Shown here: piece after piece, positions 26,549 through 38,811 of the stretch
How the letters are laid out: the number at the start of each line of letters is the position of its first letter
Numbering within the stretch: position 1 is the first letter of the stretch
Assembly (NCBI GenBank): GCA_035772405.1
Contig: JAYKKM010000474.1
Coordinates: forward strand, 312,001-376,000
DNA: 64,000 nucleotides
Origin: Chrysogorgia sp. JL179-B06
Taxonomy: Eukaryota > Cnidaria > Anthozoa > Scleralcyonacea > Chrysogorgiidae
Reading direction: 5' to 3'
The notes under the pieces: generated by a model
Told to the model about the DNA's origin: nothing
The model's database searches: none
What the model saw: only the letters and a program-made list of their open reading frames with translations
Position numbers and translations under genes: made by a program

Positions 26549-27817
26549 CAGTTGACTCTCTTTGAACGACCACTCTCGTAAGCGACCATCTCCCTTAAGC
26601 GACCGCCTTTACAAATTCCCATTTTAAGCGACCGCGACCACTTTTTGGGATTCCCTTTTGGCTTTTCTAATTGTTTTTCTACTCTCGTAAGCGACCACCC
26701 CGAAGATCGATGACAGACCAGACGACAACAAACTTAGCTTTATTATCTTGTATTTTATTTTAATATTTGATATAATTTTGCAATTTCCGCTATAGTTGCT
26801 ATAATTTCTGCTATAAACTATGATTCTGTGAAGACATCATAACCAAGTTTCACAATTTTTTATTGTAGCCAGGGTATAGATATTTTACTGTCCCCACAAT
26901 AAATATATTTACATGGGATCTCTAGACCATATCCAGCGCCACGATTTACTCGCTTTCCAATGATAACGACTTTGCCTTTGTTTGTACTTCGTTTCAAAAA
27001 TTCACTGACATGCCTTGCCATTCTCAAAGGAATAATGTCCAACACTTTCATCGTGTTCAGTGACGGTTGGATGTTGTTGTTCCATTCGATGTCTGGCTGT
27101 GCTGTTTGTCTTGTGTTAACGTTCTTAGCTTAAAGTGCCACTACGATCAAATTTTTACCTATCGATATTTTTACGTATTTATAAAGCAGAGCTGCTAAAT
27201 ATTACTTGGTCGAAACCGTTTTGCGATTCGACGATGGCAAGTATTATTTTTCTGACTCCGAATCTGGAGTTGTTATGTCCGCCATTAATCGTTCATGTTC
27301 CTGACCAGCGTAACGAAGTGACGTCAGATTCTCAACGCGAAGACCACACGTGGCTAATTCTTCAAGTAAATCAAGGTCGTTTTTTCAAATTCTTCGTCTG
27401 AAAGGCTGGACATTTAATCTACTTCTCGAAATAAACAAGAAAACAAATAACCTCGACCGAAATTCAGGCGTAGCATTGAGAATCTGACGTCACAAACAAT
27501 ATTACCTTTTGAAATTGCGGGCTCACTTGGAACACGTTTTTAGTAATGGTGGCCTAAATAATAGTGATTTCAGAGCTCAAAATACTTACTTCAAAATACC
27601 AATTTTTAGTTTATTTTTACATCGATGATCACTTTCGACCCTGAAATACTATTCTATGCTAAAGAAAATCTAAAAGACGGGGGTGAATTTTCATATCGTA
27701 GTGGCACTTTAAAGGTTTGGAGTAAGAATAGGTTTGGGCCACTTGTGGTGAATATTCTCGTAAGCGACCATCTCTCGTATAAGAGCCAGAGGTGGTCACT
27801 TACGAGAGAATCAACTT
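26549..27817. mobile_element. pogo/Tc1-like non-autonomous element with CTCGTAAGCGACCA subterminal repeats
   Basis: It starts CAGTTGACTCTC after TA; the motif CGTAAGCGACCA(C/T) recurs at 26577, 26693 and 27760, and inverted (GTGGTCACTTACGAGAG) near the right end. The right terminus is worn. TA target and CAGTTGA terminus fit Tc1/mariner-pogo MITEs. A 63-codon minus frame (26860-27051, GKRVNRGAGYGLEIPC) is not recognisable as a transposase. Confidence 0.5.
27134..27708. mobile_element. TTAA-flanked MITE
   Basis: Terminal AGTGCCACTACGAT is repeated inverted as ATCGTAGTGGCACT, with TTAA at 27130-27133 and 27709-27712. The interior has no coding potential. The terminus shares AGTGCC with the element at 2040. 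Confidence 0.75.
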
Positions 27818-27952
27818 CAAAGTAAAACTGAGTTAGTTTGGCTGTAGGGAGAGCATAAAGTTAATTAACATGATCTTCTTGGGTCGGGGAAAGATTTTCA
27901 TGACGACATCTCAGCCCGGTTAGCCGCGGGCTCATATAAGCAGTCCCTAAGA

Positions 27953-28290
27953 TTATTTTATTCAAAACAATGTAAAGGGAAAACGTTCACGTTAACAAAG
28001 AAAAGAAAGATCTGATACGAGACAAAAGTTGAAACATATAATGAGTACAGAATAATGTGATCTTCCGATGTTTGTCTATTAATTTATCAAAATAAACAAG
28101 ACTATGTCCTTATTCGGTGTACCCCGACAGACTTGATAGCAGTTATTTACAGTAGAACATTTGTAATACTCGGGCAAATGTTTTCATTGTGACATTACGA
28201 ATACGTTATTTTACAATGAGCATAGCTAGTAAGCAAAAGTTATTTCGCAAAGTATGTACATATAGGATATATTTTCAATAACATGTAGAA
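27953..28290 (+). repeat. Segment duplicated at 29998-30215
   Basis: Shared blocks in order: ATTTTATTCAAARCAATGTAAA, GATACGAGACAAAA, GATCTTCCGATGTTTGT, TTCGGTGTACCCCGACAGAC and CGCAAAGTRTGTACATATA. The copies are direct, about 2 kb apart, and diverged by small indels. No coding potential. Confidence 0.75.
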
Positions 28291-28744
28291 TATTGAGAAT
28301 TTATTTTTAGGTTCGTGCATATGCATGTGTGTAGGATTATTTTTTTTTATATATTGCGCCATATTCTTAATCATTGCAACATTCAACTGTGTACATTGGA
28401 TATATTTTTAATAACTTTTTTGAACACAGACAACACAGACGGCCGATTCTTTCAGTGGGCCGATGGGAAATCGAAAACGAAGAAAAGCAAGAAGAAAAAC
28501 GATATGAAAAGAGTGCAGAAGAAATGTTCTACTGCCGACAAGCAAAAGAAAATGATGAAAAATAGAACGATTATTATGAACAATGATATATTTAATTACA
28601 TTTCTTATTCGTTAGCTGTCATTCTATTAATAAATATTTTAATATACGATTTATCGTGTGTTTTTTGTTTGAATGCTATGGTTTAATCGTGGCATGATGC
28701 ATGATGTTGATCTTTTTCTCTGTTATTGCATCAACATAAATTGA

Positions 28745-29805
28745 CTGCGTTTACACTAGAGCAAAAGTTTCCGGATTCGTCACGAATCCGGAACTTTTTT
28801 ATTTATTTACAAGCTTTGACACATTGAGTAGCAGGGATACCCCACAGAGCTTATCGCTCCATTACGGGGTCCCTAAGATAAAAAAACATAAACTAACAGC
28901 ACATTTTAACAATAAGACTAGATAGGGGACGACACAGGTGACATTTTACACATACGGTTTTAAAGGTTGGGGGAATTTTGACATCGTACACGTGTTCGGT
29001 TGTATAATGATAATGTTTTAGCATTTAAGATTTAATTTTTCCAATAGAAAGGTTAACATCTCGCAGATGTGATGGTAGAGAGTTGAATATCCTAGGGGTT
29101 CTACAATAGAAACTGTTCTGAAAAGTTACGCTATTCACTTTAGGGATATTTAAAAGAAATTCATTTGATCGGTTTGTACGTCTTGTTACACGGCTGGAGG
29201 AACGTTTTGGACCGGATTCGTTTTGCCGTTTACACACAAGAGGATGAATCCGAAATAAAACGTCCAGGTTTGGTCGTGTCTCCGGAGATTTTGAATCCGG
29301 AATCTAAAGTGGAAACATTGTATCTGGATACTTATGAATCCGGAATCTTTTATAACTCGGTTGCAGTGGGAGCGGTGATGCCTGCGAAAGAGGCTAGGGT
29401 ATTCCAATGAATCCGAATATTTTTCCGCCCGCGATCACACGAGTTTGCGATGTAGATAAAATGGCGGATGTTGTTGTTATTGCACTGTTGTCGGTAGTTG
29501 GTTGTCTGATTTTGTTGCAGGATGAAATATATGATCCATTTTATACGCATCCATTTAGTACGCACGAACTACTCCAAGAAGTAGTTCTACTTCATAAACA
29601 CTCTCTGTAACATCCTTTCTTTTTGGGCGGCATTTTGCAGTTGTCTTTTCGCGAAATGCTTGGTAACCGTTCCCGCACAAATGTTTCCGGATTTCATCGG
29701 GTGTGTAAACGATATGAATCTGAATACTCCCGAGTGTAAACAGCTTACCAATCCGAATACTCGGTTTATGATGAATCCGGAAACATTTACGAAACTTTTG
29801 CTCAT
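28745..29805. mobile_element. MITE-like repeat with GAGCAAAAGTTTCCGGATT ends
   Basis: The left block GAGCAAAAGTTTCCGGATTCG (about 28757) is mirrored near 29775-29800 (GAATCCGGAAACATT ... AACTTTTGCTC). Multiple ATCCGGAAT palindromic boxes lie inside. It hosts a LINE tail at 28795-29170. Boundaries are approximate. Confidence 0.5.
28795..29170 (-). pseudogene. LINE 3' tail fragment
   Basis: The minus frame 29025-29170 reads NEFLLNIPKVNSVTFQNSFY followed by RTPRIFNSLPSHLRDVNLS, the terminal segment of a CR1-type reverse transcriptase protein, followed by a 3' UTR ending in TTTATTTATTTACAAGC on the plus strand. 5'-truncated and inactive. Confidence 0.7.
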
Positions 29806-29997
29806 CATCCTCAGGGTAACATGAAATTCATCGATTAAGGTTCGAATCCCACTCGAGTCAACAAATTCCCATCAACCCTACAGGTCTTTTTGGTCATGTC
29901 GATGGATATACGATACTTGCAAATATAATGTTGGAATGAAGTTGTTTAAATGCTATTTTGTTTTAAGTGAGATAGTAGAAATGCCTGGGGTGCAATA

Positions 29998-30215
29998 GTA
30001 TTTTATTCAAAGCAATGTAAATGGGGAAAAGGTTCACGTGAAAAGAAATATATGATACGAGACAAAAATTGAACATAGTATAATGAGGATCTTCCGATGT
30101 TTGTTTATTCATCACACCAAATTAAATACGTTCGGTGTACCCCGACAGACTTGAAAACAGTTATTTCGCAAAGTGTGTACATATACGATTCATTTTTAAT
30201 AACTTGGCAGATCTC
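29998..30215 (+). repeat. Second copy of the 27953-28290 segment
   Basis: Carries the same ordered blocks as 27953-28290 in direct orientation, with internal deletions. Confidence 0.75.
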
Positions 30216-30682
30216 GCAGCATTAAAATGTGTGCATAGGTTATATTTTATGTGTACATAGTTGCCGGCGTTTGACTGATCGAACCTCTGGCTTATGATAA
30301 CACTTGATATACGACAACTTGTCGTATAGTTCGCTACCACAAAACATCACAGTTTGTCAACTTATCAACTTATATTAATTCTTCAAAAGATGTAAATCAC
30401 GGAGAAATGTGTTTGTTTGTGAATGCTTTCGAACGGCTTGTTGTTCAAGCTAAGAGTTTTGCATGCGCAATCCTGGTTTTGGGAAAGTCGATGTTGATCT
30501 ATTTACACTACGTCTGAGTCGACGGAAATATTTTCTCGAGCGGGATTTGAACTACCCTGGTCTCAGAGGCTTATAGCCAGGATTTTGGAAAAGGGCGTCC
30601 AGTATTGGACGAAATAATATTGAAAATAATATAAAATCATATAAAATAAATAATAATATAATATAAATAATAATATAAAATA

Positions 30683-30892
30683 AATAATCATATAAAATAA
30701 TCATATAAAATAATCATATAAAATAATCATATAAAATAATCATATAAAATAATCATATAAAATAATCATATAAAATAATCATATAAAATAATCATATAAA
30801 ATAATCATATAAAATAATCATATAAAATAATCATATAAAATAATCATATAAAATAATCATATAAAATAATCATATAAAATAATCATATAAAC
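30683..30892. repeat. 13-bp minisatellite (TAATCATATAAAA)n
   Basis: About 16 nearly perfect copies, preceded by irregular ATATAAAATAA repeats from 30625. Uniform units without spacers exclude a CRISPR array. The flanks TTGGACGAAAT (30607 and 30912) are direct repeats around the array. Confidence 0.95.
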
Positions 30893-32035
30893 GAAACGGA
30901 CGAAATAGTGTTGGACGAAATTAATTTCAATAGTAGATTTAGATGTGGAGAAGAAAGAGTGGTTTTCACACAACTCCGGTCACTTGACTTGGGAGTTTAT
31001 TATTTATTGATTTATTCACGTATTTTGAGGTGAACTGTCAAATGTATGATAAGCTATTTATTTTCATATACATTGATATTTTCAGGCAAATCATTGAGAA
31101 TAATTTCCGTTTTCGCCAAATTTTCCCACTTTTTCATTCACTGGCTATTATAAGGGCCTATTTATGTGATCCCGGTGTACCAGGATGTCTCGGTTGCCCG
31201 AGACGTTTTCATCCCCGGTTTATATGCGTGAAAATGTTGATAATAATTTGTCAATGAAACAAAAACTAATTTTATTCGCATAAAAAGCATCCCAACGAAT
31301 GTTTTTTTCATTTTGCCACTTTTAGGATATTTTACCTGGTCAGACGACGTTTTAAATTTCAATTCACTTCATCCCGGTGTACTTAATAAGCAAAGAAAGC
31401 AAATCAGCAATCTGCTATTTCTGTGGCGCGTCTGATCTGGTTTCTTAAGGTGGATTTCGATTAAACGAATATAGTCGCGCGGATGAAATCTCTATTGTAC
31501 CAATTGAATGGTTTTCTACTTGGTTGCACACGAGCGATCTTAAAACAAAAGGAAAAAGTCGTTCGCGCGACTATGATTAAGTTGTCATATTGTGGGATAT
31601 AAACAAAGAAATTTGGGGTCGGAAAAATGGCAGCCAGCGCGATTGTTAACGCGCAATGGCAATGCATATCACCCTGAGACTCATCCCGCAAACAACAAAT
31701 ATATGTCTTAATTGATCGCAGAACTATTCTTCAGGCGGTAGTGACGATCAAAATTAGTAGATGCCATTTCATTGGTTATAAATGATAATTTATTGAGAAA
31801 AAACTGACCCTTCTACCAACCTAACCTATAATTTAATTTCCATTTTAAGTCACTCATAGCGTTTGAGATAGAAGAATAATCCTCAGATTTGCGACGCGGG
31901 TGTCAAACCCTAGGTGCTAGCATTGTTGCACACGTCGCTGGTGTTAAAATTGTACCGTCCCCAGTGGTGATAAAGTCGTAATACATATACAAATTCTGGC
32001 GTCTCTTTCATTGGCTTATCTTCGGAAATTGCGCA
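30893..32035. other. Intergenic DNA upstream of the host gene
   Basis: Short MITE-like blocks occur at 31150-31380 (CTATTTATGTGATCCCGGTGTACC, with another CCCGGTGTAC at 31372). I see no gene or further transposon domain up to the host promoter. Confidence 0.5.
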
Positions 32036-32039
32036 ATAC

Positions 32040-32050
32040 TATATATAAAA
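32040..32050 (+). promoter_or_regulatory. Candidate TATA box of the host gene
   Basis: TATATATAAAAG lies about 100 bp upstream of the exon 1 ATG. A start of transcription about 30 bp downstream would give a 5' UTR of roughly 75 nt. No experimental support; the position and the splicing-supported gene downstream are the basis. Confidence 0.55.
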
Positions 32051-32147
32051 GCGTCACATAAGGTAAAAATTCCCCACTTGGTTTTTCATTAGCTTGGAGA
32101 CGCAGTTTTGTACAACTGAAATTCAAGAGTAATAATTGCAAGACGTT

Positions 32148-32154
32148 ATGGAAG
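32148..32154 (+). CDS. Host NTF2-like (SnoaL/DUF4440-like) protein gene, coding exon 1
   Basis: Four exons (32148-32154, 40021-40161, 41151-41307, 43515-43581) sum to 372 nt, exactly 124 codons including the TAG stop, giving 123 aa. Exon 1 encodes Met-Glu plus one base, then donor G|GTGAGT. All introns are GT-AG and all phases fit, which is strong support without transcript data. The protein has an N-terminal helix, a central TYGKDGSVLLKTR strand and the C-terminal VWKKVDGKWLVHNYIWNT strand pair typical of NTF2-like small domains. These form cone-shaped pockets for small molecules; substrate unknown. Intron 1 is 7,866 bp and full of transposons. Confidence 0.7.
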
Positions 32155-32261
32155 GTGAGTGCGAAAGAATGCAACATGCATGGTACTTTTAGAAAATCAT
32201 TGATTAATACGCTTGAGTAAGATAATTGTATGTATATATTAAAACTATTAGAACTATTAGT

Positions 32262-32600
32262 ATTTATTAAATGTGACTTGCAGCTTGGTTATTTCAATAT
32301 AGTAAATTGTTAGCTATATTCAAGCTTTTAACGCGAACTCAGAAAAATGTTTCTGAGACCCAGACGGGAATCGAACCCGCAACCTTCATGATCTCCGCTT
32401 AGACGCTCTAACCATTGAACTACTAGAAATCAGATGGAAGAACGAAGGCTACGTTGTGTACTAGTACCGTGACATACGTACTGCTAATTCAGCAGTCTCG
32501 ATATTTTTGTACATTTTTATCAGAATATATATTAAATGCGACAGACTTACAGCTTAGTTATTGCAATATTATAAATTGTTTGCTACTCAAGCTTTAATAA
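32262..32600 (-). repeat. Composite repeat carrying a tRNA-like sequence (intron 1)
   Basis: On the minus strand at about 32356-32430 there is AGTTCAATGGTTAGAGC (D arm) and GGTTCGATTCCCG (T arm), with a degenerate acceptor stem, so it is not a functional tRNA. Flanks TTAAATGTGACTTGCAGCTTGGTTATTT and GCAGTCTCGATAT recur at 59.47-59.88 kb, defining a dispersed family. Confidence 0.75.
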
Positions 32601-34425
32601 AAGCTTAAATATTATAATATTTATTTAGTATGTTTTTTTAGTTGTTGCAAAGCTTATTTGTGTATATAGTTTGATAAGAGCTTCTAAGTTATCATTGGAA
32701 ATCTGTATTTTGCGATCAGGTTAGTTGCTTAATTGTCACGCCACTATAATGAAAATAAAGTTTATTACGCTACTACAACATATTTGATTTGCGAAAATCG
32801 TTGATTGTGAGAACAAAACCACGGTTTAAGAGCCTGATTTCTTAGAAACATGTCAAAATTAACTTATATTTTCTAAATTCATGCGGGCTACTCGCGCTCT
32901 TGACGCTGTATGCATTAATTCCTAAAAACTTTACTGTCAGCTTTCACAATGCACGACTGAGATTTAGGGTGTTATTTGCTTATTTACATAAACTGTTTGT
33001 ACATGATGTCTGGAGCGTTTGTTTACATGAGTAGGCAAGTAGCTATAGAAAATATCAGTTATTTCGACTGCTTTAAAATAAGCAAGACTCTGCCAAGAAC
33101 TACAATGCTATAATATAACCTTGTATATAATTTTCTTTAAAGTCATTAATATATTCAAAGTTGGGACCTCGCTCAAAAATATATCCAACACTCAGGCAGT
33201 TTTGCAATTAGCCTTCTGTGTTTGCTTTATACTACAATCTCTCTGCAGCACTACATGCATTAAATGTTGTTGCACAGACGATGTGTTTGCTTTCTTTATT
33301 AGCCGATTCAAATGTCGACCTACTCATATATCGAATCTAATGCAAATGACTTGCAAATGATTTTACTGATTCACACGTTCGATAGTTCTTACTAGCAGAA
33401 ATACTGTATATTGTTTATTCTAGAAAATATGATGCAATAGTGTTCAGACAGTATCTTTCCGACCTTGGTTTTTGGAGGGGACGCTATTAGTGGGTGAAAA
33501 TCGTGTTAGGAAGAGGCAATTTGTAAAAAATCACAGCTTTTAGGTACGGATTGATGAACTATAGAATATTAAATTATGCTAGTAGACTACGGTCCAGCAT
33601 GGTATTTCGTTTGTATTCCCCCGTGAGGTTTTAAATATGTTTGGAGCATATTATGTTTGCAAGAAGTCGAATGTGCCGACTACCGGCAGTGTTTTCCGGG
33701 TGGTTATTTTTAGGAAGCGGTTACTTTCACTCCGCAAGTGATGAACACGGACCAATATGCCATGTTCATTACAAATTGTAGTCTTCGCGTAGCCACTTTG
33801 AATAAGGCAGTTTTCCACATGCAGGCGCAAATGGTTTGAAATGGTTTTGGAAATGGTTCCAAATTGAACTTTCACCAAAACTTGGTAGCTGCGAAAAAAT
33901 GTGAAGAAGATGACGTCATGTATAACGAACCCTTGTGCAAATAGTGACCACTAGCTGACCAGTAATTGTGATGAGTGTTTTCGCATAAAACGTTTTGGTT
34001 TACGGTTTTAAGAAAAATGTTGTAAATAATATGTTTTTCACAAGGATCATGCATTAATTGATTCGTTCCATACCATTAATGGCGGTTTGGCGGCATACCT
34101 TTTCATTACTCATGAGCATAATAAGATTATACGGAACTGTCCTCGATACACTCCATTGTAAATTTAATAAAAATAATAAAAAAAGTTTAATAAAGAATAA
34201 AGCACACGGTTTACAAATCTCACAGTTGTCAATTTCTCACACTTTCGAAACCATCTATTTCGCAATAATGTTTTTCGTTCTTGCCCATGTGACTTAGAAT
34301 TATACCAAGGGAGGGGAGGTTGCAATCTAGACGATCGGAACACACTCCCCTATAAAATGCAATGTCTTTTATTTTTTATACACTTAACTCAACATACATT
34401 ACAGAAATCTCTAATTAGTCAGAAT
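32601..34425. other. Intron 1 sequence without recognised element
   Basis: AT-rich sequence. No transposon domain, inverted terminal repeat or alternative exon with good splice sites was recognised here. Confidence 0.4.
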
Positions 34426-37010
34426 CAATATCAGCTAAAAGTTTTATCTTTGTCTTAGCATTCATAGCTGCTTCTCTCTTAGTCACGAAGTTTTGGAATT
34501 TCTTCTTCGACATCTCCACGGATATCACTTTAATTTGCTGCGCTTCTGTAATCTAGTGGGCAAATAAGTTGGAGTGGACGTTCAATTTGATTTCCTTTAT
34601 GTAAGAGAATTACTCCTATTACAATGCCATTATTTCCTTGGAAATACCTGATCACATTTCCTTTCATCCATATTCCTCTATTCTTCGTTTCCCCGGTTGG
34701 GGTTGTCTCTTCCGCATTCAATGAAACTCCATAAAAACTATGGACATATTCTCGTCTCCAGCGAGACCATGCGTCCTGTTTAGCGTGGTTAAATCGTTTC
34801 GCGAATCTTCTCAATTCCTCTTCTTTCTCTCCAATGTCTCCATCAATGGTACAGTAGAACCTGAGTTTTACGACCACCCCTGTTGCCAAGCAAAAGTGGT
34901 CGTAAACGACAGGTGGTCGTAAATGGCAGTTAGTGATGTGACGTCATGCAAGTAATACTAGAAAACGCTATTGTTTACGACTCTATTCTGTGTTCGCTAG
35001 TCGACTAAAAGATGGCTTTATAATTTAAAACCAATATAATATTTCTTAATAAAGAAAGAAAGTCAGAAAAAGTTCGGAAAAAAGCATAGTTTGAACAGAG
35101 CTTGCTTGGCGATGTGCGCGCAGTGAAAGAAAACGCAATGCGTACGACGTACTTCATCGTTGATCGCGAAACTATTTTATTTACATACAGCAATTTGATC
35201 TAAGAAACAGCCAGACTAAAATAGTAAGGAGCAACGATATATACTGATTCGTATCTAACTATGTTCGTATGCACAAAGTTATTGGCGATCTTGCGTTATA
35301 AACAAATTAAGATGGCGGATACGAAAATATAATTTTCGAACGGCGAGGTTTTCGAACATTTTCAAGCGTTGTACTAAACGTAAAAGCTCATACGATATAT
35401 TAAATCAAAGATCGTTTAATGATCTACAACATACGTAAACTATGTTAAGCTTTATGTTGTATTAGCAAAGTTATTTGCGATCTCGCACGACAAATTTTAA
35501 CCCTGACAAGATGGCAGTAACAAACAAATATTAGTTCGAGCTTTTCGTTAATTTAGAAACGTTTCCCTCAACAATGTTAACGGTTTAAGGGCTTGTCGCT
35601 AATAAGGATATTTATTATGTACTCTCAAAATGCGATCACTTATGATGAAAGTAAGCAAAACAATAGTAAAAAAGCAACAAGTGCGTCTTCTTGTTCCCTG
35701 TACTTTTCGCACGTGGTCAAACTTCTTGCTTGTTGATTGTAACGTATTTCGCGTTTGGGACGCTAAAATGTGGTCGCTGATGAGACCTGTTTCCTGTATT
35801 CGCGAGCTGTCAAAATTCTTGTATGTTTACTGCAAAAGATGAACGCTTATCTCGTAAAAAGTCGCTCATGACAGGTACATATCGTGTTCGGGACGCCAAA
35901 AAGCGGCCGCTGGTCGCGTTAGGCAGGTGGTCGCTCATTCCAGGTACATTTTAACTACAATTCGTCCCTGCCATAAAAAAAATGGTCGTAAACGGCAGGT
36001 GGTCGTTAAAAGGGGTGTCGTAAAACTCAGGTTCTACTGTATATGTATAATTAGTTGATGTATTTCTGGGTTTCTTTCATGAGATAGACGTACTCTAGAT
36101 CTGTTTGATTCACTACCTTTCATTGATTTTTAGTATGCCTTCGAGAGTACTCTTCGAAGCATAAGCATTACCACGTGACTAAAGATCTCAAACCGTAAAG
36201 ATTATGTCATTATCTATAATTTACAACATACAGCAGCAGTTCATGTATGTTCTGGTTCATCATCTGGTACAAACTTAATCTCTGGACACGCTTTGAGTCT
36301 TACTTTGAGTTTCAATTGGAAACAATCGTTGAATGGGCCTTTTCAATTCTTTCATCTTTCCTCCAGAGGACAATCGGACAACAGCTGCTCGGAATTTTTC
36401 TGGACCTGGTGTGTCCATAGAACTTCTGCTTGGAGGTTTACTTCCTTGTCTAGTTCCAATGAATCAGATCGGCGATCATTCGGTCTTCTACGAATGTTGC
36501 ACAGGATTCACAGGATGTAGCTTGTTACGCTTGCCTTAGAAGCTTGTCAAAGTTTCTGTACCTTTGACAGTCGATTAGTTTTTCAAGTCCATCTTTCCCT
36601 TCTCCCGCCAACACTGTAGACACGGGTTCTACTTTCCGCTTCAATTATCACGATGGATCCACTTTTAAACTTCGATTTCGGAACTTAGCGTCATTAGGCC
36701 AGCTCTCGATATCCTTTGCAAGGAACTCTAGACCGGACCACCATAGTTGATTCGCCTCTAGCTCGGACGTCTTCCATCCACGCGAGAGGACGTCGGCTGC
36801 ATTTTGGACTGTGGGTACATGCCTCCACGATTTTGGCACCACTAGCTCCCTAATTTCAACGACTCGATTCTGAACGAAGGGTTTATATTCTTTCTCAGTT
36901 CCTGTGATCCACCACAGTGCAATATCCGAATCTAAGATGTTGTCAATCTTGAAAATTCCTTTTGCCACATGCGATATTAATCTTGCAAGAACAAGTGCAG
37001 ACAATAATTC
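34426..37010 (-). pseudogene. BEL/Pao retrotransposon relic (intron 1)
   Basis: Leftward frames: 37004-36648 matches the RNase H/Pao region (RNRVVEIRELV-like strand, then WRHVPTVQNAADVLSRG, LWWSGLEFL), and 34889-34530 matches the integrase C-terminus (AWSRWRREYVHS ... GIWMKGNVIRYF ... ERPLQLICPLDYR). The middle is decayed, and a pogo-like MITE interrupts the integrase at 34852-36039. No LTRs are identifiable. Antisense to the host gene and within its intron. Confidence 0.75.
34852..36039. mobile_element. pogo-like (Tc1/mariner) MITE inserted in the BEL/Pao relic
   Basis: Inverted termini CAGTAGAACCTGAGTTTTAC and GTAAAACTCAGGTTCTACTG are perfect over at least 25 bp, with TA duplicated on both sides (34850-34851, 36040-36041). 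Subterminal GTGGTCGTAAA boxes repeat at both ends. Length is 1,188 bp, with no transposase frame. Confidence 0.85.
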
Positions 37011-37634
37011 TAATCACTAATTTTCCTCATGTCTTACTTATTTTGGGGTATTCCGTTCACTTAAAAGAGTGATAAATCTGATAAACTAAACTAAACTAAA
37101 CTAAACTAAACAAATGTTCATAAGTTTATTAGAATTACTACAAATTCCTAGGATGTCCAAGCGTTTGTATAACTAATTGCAATGGATAAATTTAATAGAA
37201 ACATTTGGAATTAGAATGATTTGCAATAGTCAATGCTTGATTTTCGAGTTTATTCAGTAATTTTTATCTGACATGTGTTCTGCGTACAAGAATTCCAATT
37301 AGAGTGACAATACAATTAGAGTGAATAATGTTCAAATTGAGTGAGATACCCGGCAGACCGTACAGTAAGTGCACTGAGAGCAGATTTTTCGAGCAGAATT
37401 CTAATTCAAAATCAAAAACTGGATACTTTCCAATTTCTCCCTGGTCCTCAATTTTACGTTTACTGAGCAGTCAGTTTAGCCATTTTGGCAGCAATCATTA
37501 TGGTTTCCTGCCTGTATGGCGGTATTCGATATAGAACAGTGATTTGTTCATGCACTCATATATACAAAAATCTTCAGATGAGAAGGGTGGATCTATAGGA
37601 TTAGTTTGACTAGTTTACACTGCAATACTAGAGA

Positions 37635-37988
37635 CAGTGGCGGAAATTGTGGTTGGGTGCGGGGCAACCGCCCCACCACCTGTCGTCAAATCGCTAATTT
37701 GTCGGAAATTTTCACTTTTTATCGGAATTTTGGAAATACTCAAACCCTGTGTCGGACCTCCACTCAGGGTCTTAAAAATAATTGAGGAGAAAGTGCTGCC
37801 TTTGCAATAATACCAGCAAATGGTAAGACTTTCGGGTCGAAATCGTCGAAAAGTCTAAAAAGAGTGAAGATTGAATGCCTGTCCTGCAAGAGAGTATTCG
37901 ACAGCGACTACAGCCGCGCAAAAAGGTTAAAAACATTTTGTATATTAAAACTTGCCCCACCACCGAAAAAGGCGAATTTCCGCCACTG
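37635..37988. mobile_element. hAT-like MITE
   Basis: CAGTGGCGGAAATT at the left is mirrored by AATTTCCGCCACTG at the right, with GGGGCAA...GCCCCACCACC inner symmetry. Flanks ACTAGAGA and ACTATAGA are a likely worn 8-bp duplication, as hAT elements produce. 354 bp, non-coding. Confidence 0.7.
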
Positions 37989-38405
37989 ACTATAGAGACA
38001 TGGTAAGCAGAAAGTTCCATCGACGTACTTCGCAAGCCAAGTGAAGCGAACCAGCCACTTTAGCCTGAAGAGATGGTTTGCATACGACGTCGCGGCGCAA
38101 AATAATTTTTTGGGATCACTTTTTTTGGGACCTTGACTGCGCATGTGCAGCCCACAAGCATTTTCTTTCACGTTGGCCTATAAACTGAGAGTGCCTTCAG
38201 GGGGTGTATATGTACATGTGGCGGGGGGTTAGGGTTAATACTTTAGACTGATCACTAACTAACTATTGTTACACTCGATGTTGTTTAACTTTCCTCAGTC
38301 TCATGCGGAAACAAGTCTGCGGAAAGCTTCGAAAATTGATGGTTTGCAAGCAATCCTTTGACATGCAGGAGACAAAGATTTGGCGGCCATGTTGGCGTCG
38401 TGCAT

Positions 38406-38778
38406 TTGGAATCCGTAGACGGTCGGTAACATCTTTGATGGTCGGTAACATCTTTGATGGTCGGTAGCATCTTGGGACTTTTTACGCGCGACTATTTTTT
38501 GATAGTGTTCTAAACCAAACCCTAAAACTAACCCTATACCTAACCTTAACCCTATTAAAAAGAAAAAAGTAAAGTAAAAATTAAAAAAAATTGGAAAAAA
38601 TCATACTCAACAAAACACTCAAACCCCGACCTCACAAGTAAAAATCAATGACGCAGACCACTCAGCTATGCAAGCGAACTTGAAATATTCGGTTGATAAT
38701 CAATATTTATGTAATCCCATTGTAAGTGAACCATACATAATAATAAGATGCTACCGACCGTCTACGGATTCCAAATTA
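38406..38778. mobile_element. MITE-like repeat with GGAATCCGTAGACGGTCGG ends
   Basis: The left end GGAATCCGTAGACGGTCGGT is mirrored by ACCGACCGTCTACGGATTCC at 38757-38778. A 19-bp tandem (GATGGTCGGTAACATCTTT, about three copies) lies inside the left end. The interior has CCTAACCCTA-like stretches. Non-coding. Confidence 0.6.
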
Positions 38779-38811
38779 GCGTTGGCGTCATGAACATTAT
38801 AAGTGGTTGGC

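Larger units (their letters stand above)
26270..27955. mobile_element. Composite repeat with TATATGAGCC(G)GG ends
   Basis: Left CTATTTATATGAGCCGGGCTAG (26276-26297) and right GTTAGCCGCGGGCTCATATAAGC (27920-27942) are imperfect inverted repeats, suggesting the edges of a DNA repeat that later received the 26549 element and the 27134 TTAA MITE. No transposase was found. Confidence 0.45.

Noticed and set aside
26860..27051. 63-codon minus frame (GKRVNRGAGYGLEIPC) as a transposase
   Set aside because: No DDE motif or helix-turn-helix; too short, and inside a non-autonomous element.
30683..30892. 13-bp AT-rich array as a CRISPR or origin
   Set aside because: A simple minisatellite without spacers and no associated genes.
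38515..38550. Internal telomere repeats (CCCTAA-like)
   Set aside because: Only irregular CCTAACCCTA-type stretches inside a MITE-like repeat, not a true TTAGGG array.
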